This document shows positions 6,420-9,078 of a DNA stretch of 9,078 nt, in pieces. This DNA is from a bacterium Ga0077546 (GTDB lineage: Bacteria > Cyanobacteriota > Vampirovibrionia > Obscuribacterales > Obscuribacteraceae), in NCBI GenBank assembly GCA_001464165.1, contig LNEX01000121.1, forward strand, positions 1-9,078. Reading direction: 5' to 3'. Numbering within the stretch: the stretch's first letter is position 1; each line of letters begins with the position of its first letter. The position numbers were made by a program, and so were the translations under genes. Below the pieces are notes generated by a model. The model saw nothing but the letters and a program-made list of their open reading frames with translations. It was not told the DNA's origin and ran no database searches.

Positions 6420-7313
6420 ATGAAACAATATAACAAAGTCACTACTAGGGCGTTTTCTCTAGCAACCAGCCTAGTTGCCGCTTGCCTATTTTCCATTGCT
6501 TACGCCAGCGACTACAGAGAGCGGCCGCTACCAATTCTTAGCCAGTCCTCCAGGCTATTGACAGCAGCTGATTACCACAAAGAGCCTGTCAATCTCAGGT
6601 CTGTCAAATCAAATGAAAAGCTAGTTGCCGTAAACAGTTTCAAGATAGCAGGCGAAAGTTATTATGCCCGCAGAGACAAGCTGAACGCACCATATTATCA
6701 AAGCTTTGCCAGCGCTCCAAAGAAAATACTATTGCGCCACTCTGCAGCAAAAAAGCTGCAAGAAGTGAATGCGAAATTAGCACCACTCGGCCTAGAGCTA
6801 TTTCTCTTTGATGGCTTTCGCCCGGTCAGATGCCAAAAAGAGCTATGGCAATATTTTCTCAAGCGGGCCAAGTTAGCACTTCCCAACAGCTCTGATGACG
6901 ATCAAATAGCTTATGCCTCCCGCTATTGCTCTAATCCATCTAGGTACAAGAGCACAGACTCAACCACATGGCCGACTCACTGCACTGGCGGTGCCGTTGA
7001 CTTGACTCTAAGGCGTAAGGCTACTGGTGAATTACTCTTTATGGGTAGCATCTTTGACGATGATTCAGAAGTTAGCCATACAGACTATTTCGAAAGCACA
7101 AAAAACAAACTCACTAGCTCCGACCTAGAAGCACGGGGTAATCGGCGACTGCTTTACTGGGCCATGAAATCTTGCGGGTTTGAGAACTACCACTATGAAT
7201 GGTGGCACTATGACTATGGCAATCAAATGTGGCTTATGAACAAAAAACTAGACTGCAAAAAACTAGACTCAACAGCTGTGCCTGTCCAAGCATTCTGGGG
7301 ACCAGCCCAATAG
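6420..7313 (+). CDS. Exported D-alanyl-D-alanine dipeptidase (VanX/DdpX family)
   Basis: A zinc dipeptidase that hydrolyses D-Ala-D-Ala, acting here outside the cytoplasm. Residues 1-29 are a Sec signal peptide with likely cleavage after Ala-Tyr-Ala. The catalytic set of the family is complete: Arg134 in FDGFRPVR; zinc ligands His187 and Asp194 in THCTGGAVDLTL (spacing H+7=D as in VanX); and Glu260 with zinc ligand His263 in YEWWHYDYG. At 297 residues it is longer than VanX (about 200), due to the signal peptide, an N-terminal extension to about residue 70, and a longer insert before the zinc motif. Cysteines at 138, 170, 188, 252 and 279 could form disulfides, in line with export. The start has AGGAAG at 6406-6411, 8 nt upstream. 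No vanH/vanA or dipeptide transporter genes are adjacent, so glycopeptide resistance is not implied. Peptidoglycan peptide recycling, remodelling, or attack on other cells' D-Ala-D-Ala are possible roles. Confidence 0.9.
   Translation: MKQYNKVTTRAFSLATSLVAACLFSIAYASDYRERPLPILSQSSRLLTAADYHKEPVNLRSVKSNEKLVAVNSFKIAGESYYARRDKLNAPYYQSFASAPKKILLRHSAAKKLQEVNAKLAPLGLELFLFDGFRPVRCQKELWQYFLKRAKLALPNSSDDDQIAYASRYCSNPSRYKSTDSTTWPTHCTGGAVDLTLRRKATGELLFMGSIFDDDSEVSHTDYFESTKNKLTSSDLEARGNRRLLYWAMKSCGFENYHYEWWHYDYGNQMWLMNKKLDCKKLDSTAVPVQAFWGPAQ
7241..7269. repeat. In-frame 15-bp tandem duplication in the dipeptidase tail
   Basis: CAAAAAACTAGACT occurs at 7241-7254 and 7256-7269, one base apart. The 15-nt period keeps frame and encodes Lys-Lys-Leu-Asp twice (NKKLDCKKLD) after the catalytic domain, so it should not disturb the active site. 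Confidence 0.85.
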
Positions 7314-7336
7314 CTCGTTAAGTAGAAAGATTTGGC

Positions 7337-7834
7337 TTAGTTATGCCTACCAATATCTACACGAGCCGAGCCGCCAGGGTTCTTATCTATACGAATAAAT
7401 GGCAACTTAATATGTACTGAGCCCGAGTCAGCATTCTTATCCATTTTAAACAGTGGCGCGCGAATATGAGTTGTTGAGCTTCCCAGGTTTCTTGATTCGG
7501 TTTCAGCCCTGAAAGTTTCACCATCGGCATCTACTCTGATCACAGCATCATCACCGCGCGTAGTATCAATAGTATTAATATTTACCCGGGCGCGGTGTTC
7601 ATCACCTGGAGTGATAATCTGCGTTGTTGTGTTTCGACTCTCAGCACCAGTTGCCCTATCTACTGAAACAGTTGTGGTGGTTTGCTCTTTATATGTATCT
7701 GTACCAGAGCCGGATAAAGTAGAAGAAGTAGTAGCTCCATTTTGACCAGCACAACCACTTAAACTAAGTACAACGAACAGAGGAAGGGCCAGCAGGGAAG
7801 AAACTTTCCTTGCGGTAACAATGATATTCAGCAT
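7337..7834 (-). CDS. Small lipoprotein with an internal C-terminal repeat
   Basis: A 165-residue protein. Residues 1-27 are a type II signal peptide with lipobox Leu-Ser-Gly-Cys; Cys28 would be lipidated, anchoring the protein in a membrane. The following Ser/Thr/Gly-rich stretch (30-75) is a likely flexible linker. The C-terminal part contains two copies of one motif: PLFKMDKN-ADSGSVHI (127-142) and LPFIRIDKN-PGGSARVDI (144-161). Both have a hydrophobic start, Met/Ile-Asp-Lys-Asn, a Gly-Ser turn and an alternating beta-strand, suggesting a small beta-structure. No known family is recognised. The ATG is preceded by GAGG with a 10-nt spacer. It converges with the dipeptidase gene (23-bp gap) and diverges from trhO, with a palindromic intergenic region behind it. 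Confidence 0.8.
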   Translation of the reverse strand: MLNIIVTARKVSSLLALPLFVVLSLSGCAGQNGATTSSTLSGSGTDTYKEQTTTTVSVDRATGAESRNTTTQIITPGDEHRARVNINTIDTTRGDDAVIRVDADGETFRAETESRNLGSSTTHIRAPLFKMDKNADSGSVHIKLPFIRIDKNPGGSARVDIGRHN

Positions 7835-7854
7835 TTTTTGCTAGCCTCAACAGA

Positions 7855-7879
7855 TATGTACATACAATAAATTTGTATG
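7855..7879. promoter_or_regulatory. Nested palindromes between lipoprotein gene and trhO, likely operator
   Basis: TATGTACATA (7855-7864) is a perfect 10-bp palindrome. It overlaps CATACAA-TAAAT-TTGTATG (7861-7879), a perfect 7-bp inverted repeat with a 5-bp spacer. The site sits about 20 bp upstream of the lipoprotein start, in the divergent gap. Such symmetry suits a dimeric repressor. Which regulator binds, if any, cannot be read from the sequence. Confidence 0.45.
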
Positions 7880-7921
7880 ACTGGCGCAAGCCCCAAAAGT
7901 TCCCCAGCGAATCGACAGAGG

Positions 7922-7927
7922 TATAAT
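7922..7927 (+). promoter_or_regulatory. Consensus -10 box (TATAAT) before trhO
   Basis: A perfect TATAAT ends 6 nt before the ATG at 7934, so transcription would start about at the A of the start codon, giving a leaderless message. The -35 position (around 7899-7905) is a poor match. The same bases could instead just be the spacer between AGAGG (7917-7921) and a GTG start at 7928. Confidence 0.3.
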
Positions 7928-7933
7928 GTGCCA

Positions 7934-8716
7934 ATGGAGATTGTCAACATAGCTGCCTATAAATTTGTGGGTATCCCTGAACCTGCGGCCTTCCAACCCC
8001 CGATAAAGGAGTGCTGTGACAGGCTAGGCCTCAAGGGTACTGTTTTGCTGGCCACAGAAGGCATCAATCTATTTCTGGCTGGAAGCAAAGATGGCATTGC
8101 CAAATTTATAGAGTTTCTTCAAAGTGATCCTATTTTTGCAGGTCGCTTCACTGAGCTGGAAATCAAAGAGAGCATTTCAGACAACCAACCTTTTGGCCGC
8201 ATGATTGTGCGCATTGCCAAAGAAATTATCACCATGCGCCACCCCATGATAAAGCCTGAAGCTGCGCGTGCCCCTCATGTTGAGCCAGCGAAACTAAAGG
8301 CTTGGCTTGATCAAGGAGTTGACGACAATGGCCGCCCAGTAGTGATGTTAGACACCCGCAACGGCTTTGAAGTAGAGATGGGCACATTTACTAATGCCAT
8401 AGCTTTTGATATTGAACGCTTTAGTCAATTTCCTGATGCCATAAAAGAGACAATCAAAGAACAATCTGATCTAAAAGATAAGACTATTGTTTCATTCTGC
8501 ACTGGCGGTATTCGCTGCGAGAAAGCAGCTCTATACATGGCCGAAATAGACATTCCTCATGTTTATCAGTTGCAGGGTGGCATCTTAGGTTATTTCGAGA
8601 AAGTAGGCGGTGCTCACTGGCAAGGCGAGTGTTTTGTCTTCGACGAGCGAGTAGCACTTGATTCTAGCCTTACACCGACGGTGCATTCTTATCCTGGCCG
8701 GCCCTTAAAAGACTAG
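7934..8716 (+). CDS. trhO: tRNA uridine(34) hydroxylase TrhO (YceA/rhodanese family)
   Basis: TrhO uses molecular oxygen to hydroxylate U34 in certain tRNAs, the first step towards 5-carboxymethoxyuridine/5-methoxyuridine, which widens wobble decoding in the cytoplasm. The 260-residue protein has the family's N-terminal domain (IAAYKFVGIPEP; LKGTVLLATEGIN at about 33-45), a middle HPMIKPE-like segment, and a rhodanese domain with the active-site loop CTGGIRCEKA, catalytic Cys189. The terminal block GECFVFDERVA follows. E. coli-type members usually carry a Cys-rich tail after this; here the tail (to Arg-Pro-Leu-Lys-Asp) has no cysteine. The start is uncertain: ATG 7934 fits the family N-terminus, GTG 7928 has a better-spaced AGAGG, and an ATG at 7877 lies in the palindrome with no ribosome site and is rejected. 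It ends 3 bp from the convergent oxygenase gene. Confidence 0.9.
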   Translation: MEIVNIAAYKFVGIPEPAAFQPPIKECCDRLGLKGTVLLATEGINLFLAGSKDGIAKFIEFLQSDPIFAGRFTELEIKESISDNQPFGRMIVRIAKEIITMRHPMIKPEAARAPHVEPAKLKAWLDQGVDDNGRPVVMLDTRNGFEVEMGTFTNAIAFDIERFSQFPDAIKETIKEQSDLKDKTIVSFCTGGIRCEKAALYMAEIDIPHVYQLQGGILGYFEKVGGAHWQGECFVFDERVALDSSLTPTVHSYPGRPLKD

Positions 8717-8719
8717 CCG

Positions 8720-9078
8720 CTACAATGCCGAAACGCATTCATACGAGTAGCACCACTGACCTTTTACTTTGCGCACATATTCACTATCACCAAAAGCTAA
8801 TGAATAAAGAACCGTCGCACCAGGCATAACAACCTTGTGCACATGGGCGTCACTACTAGCTAAAGCTGCTGTAGACGAGACAGCACAATCAAAACTAGGC
8901 AAAATTTTCGCATCTAAAGCAGGGTTGATAAAGACAGGCACCGAAAATCTTTGGCGGTCTATGCGCTCATTAATCACGCGATGGGGGCTGGCGCGGAGAT
9001 AGCCACCAGTCTCAATTTCGAGCAGCTCGCCTGTATTGACGACAATAGAATTTTTGAGCGGATTGACTTTACGCCAGC
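8720..9078 (-). CDS. 2-oxoglutarate/Fe(II) oxygenase, IPNS-like, C-terminal part (5' end outside window)
   Basis: The last 118 codons of a gene entering from the right edge. The frame is open to the edge, so the internal GTG at 8977 is not the start. The sequence matches the C-terminal jelly-roll of isopenicillin-N-synthase-like non-haem iron oxygenases: VNTGELLEIETGGYLRASPH, then RVINERIDRQRFSVPVF, then INPALDAKILP. The His of Ser-Pro-His-Arg-Val (8981-8983) would be the distal iron ligand. The Arg and Ser of Arg-Phe-Ser (about 8942-8950) would bind the 2-oxoglutarate carboxylate. The proximal His-X-Asp motif must lie outside the window. The substrate cannot be told; members oxidise small molecules, and bacterial ones are often unassigned. 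The C-terminal 60 residues, after Leu-Pro-Ser-Phe, are less typical. It is convergent with trhO (3-bp gap). Confidence 0.85.
   Translation of the reverse strand, partial: WRKVNPLKNSIVVNTGELLEIETGGYLRASPHRVINERIDRQRFSVPVFINPALDAKILPSFDCAVSSTAALASSDAHVHKVVMPGATVLYSLAFGDSEYVRKVKGQWCYSYECVSAL

Noticed and set aside
6229..6423. Plus-strand 64-codon frame upstream of the dipeptidase
   Set aside because: Antisense to the 67-residue gene, which has the better ribosome site; the dipeptidase has its own site.
6439..6509. Lipobox in the dipeptidase signal (Val-Ala-Ala-Cys at 19-22)
   Set aside because: The hydrophobic core continues past the Cys and a clear Ala-X-Ala cleavage site follows, so an ordinary Sec signal fits better.
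7334..7347. GGC/GCC mini-hairpin between the convergent dipeptidase and lipoprotein genes
   Set aside because: A 3-bp stem with no U-tract is too weak for a terminator.
1..9078. tRNA/rRNA genes, CRISPR array, insertion sequence or prophage genes
   Set aside because: None seen: no cloverleaf-like segments, regularly spaced repeats, transposase or integrase motifs.

Overview
The window is a gene-dense bacterial segment with Sec signal peptides, one lipobox and Shine-Dalgarno sites, and no introns. Base composition looks roughly balanced (high 40s % GC by eye). The mix of secreted TPR, FecR-like and threonine-rich proteins, a bacterial serpin, a secreted VanX-type dipeptidase and a TrhO homologue would fit a large-genome environmental bacterium such as a non-photosynthetic Cyanobacteriota (Melainabacteria/Obscuribacterales-like). 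That placement is a guess: no phylogenetic marker gene is present.

Layout, left to right. (1) 1-679: a plus-strand gene of unknown function, possibly continuing left of the window. (2) 692-1085: the remains of a second plus-strand gene, broken by frameshifts. (3) 1130-3999, minus strand: a two-gene operon. A secreted threonine-rich protein is followed, through a TTGA stop/start overlap, by a 780-residue exported TPR protein whose C-terminal module looks like a surface beta-domain. (4) 4127-5086, plus strand, divergent from that operon: an exported proline-rich protein with a FecR-like domain. (5) 5123-6363, minus strand: a 67-residue unknown protein and a serpin whose conserved reading frame runs upstream of its only usable start codon. 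(6) 6420-7313, plus: an exported D-Ala-D-Ala dipeptidase with all catalytic residues. (7) 7337-7834, minus: a small lipoprotein with an internal repeat. (8) 7934-8716, plus: TrhO (tRNA U34 hydroxylase). (9) 8720-9078, minus: the C-terminal part of an isopenicillin-N-synthase-like 2-oxoglutarate/Fe(II) oxygenase, cut by the window edge.

Five of the intact genes encode proteins with N-terminal export signals, so most of the segment serves the cell envelope or cell surface. The TPR/threonine-rich operon and the divergent FecR-like gene share a 127-bp intergenic region with two adjacent palindromes and may be co-regulated. The dipeptidase could act on peptidoglycan peptides. The serpin carries an intact inhibitory hinge and could block a protease. 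No direct functional link between these genes is visible. trhO and the oxygenase look like ordinary housekeeping or metabolic genes.

No tRNA, rRNA, CRISPR array, insertion sequence, integrase or clear intrinsic terminator was seen. Several short tandem duplications (12-17 bp), divergent-promoter palindromes and an apparent excess of the palindrome GCTAGC are the main non-coding signals.
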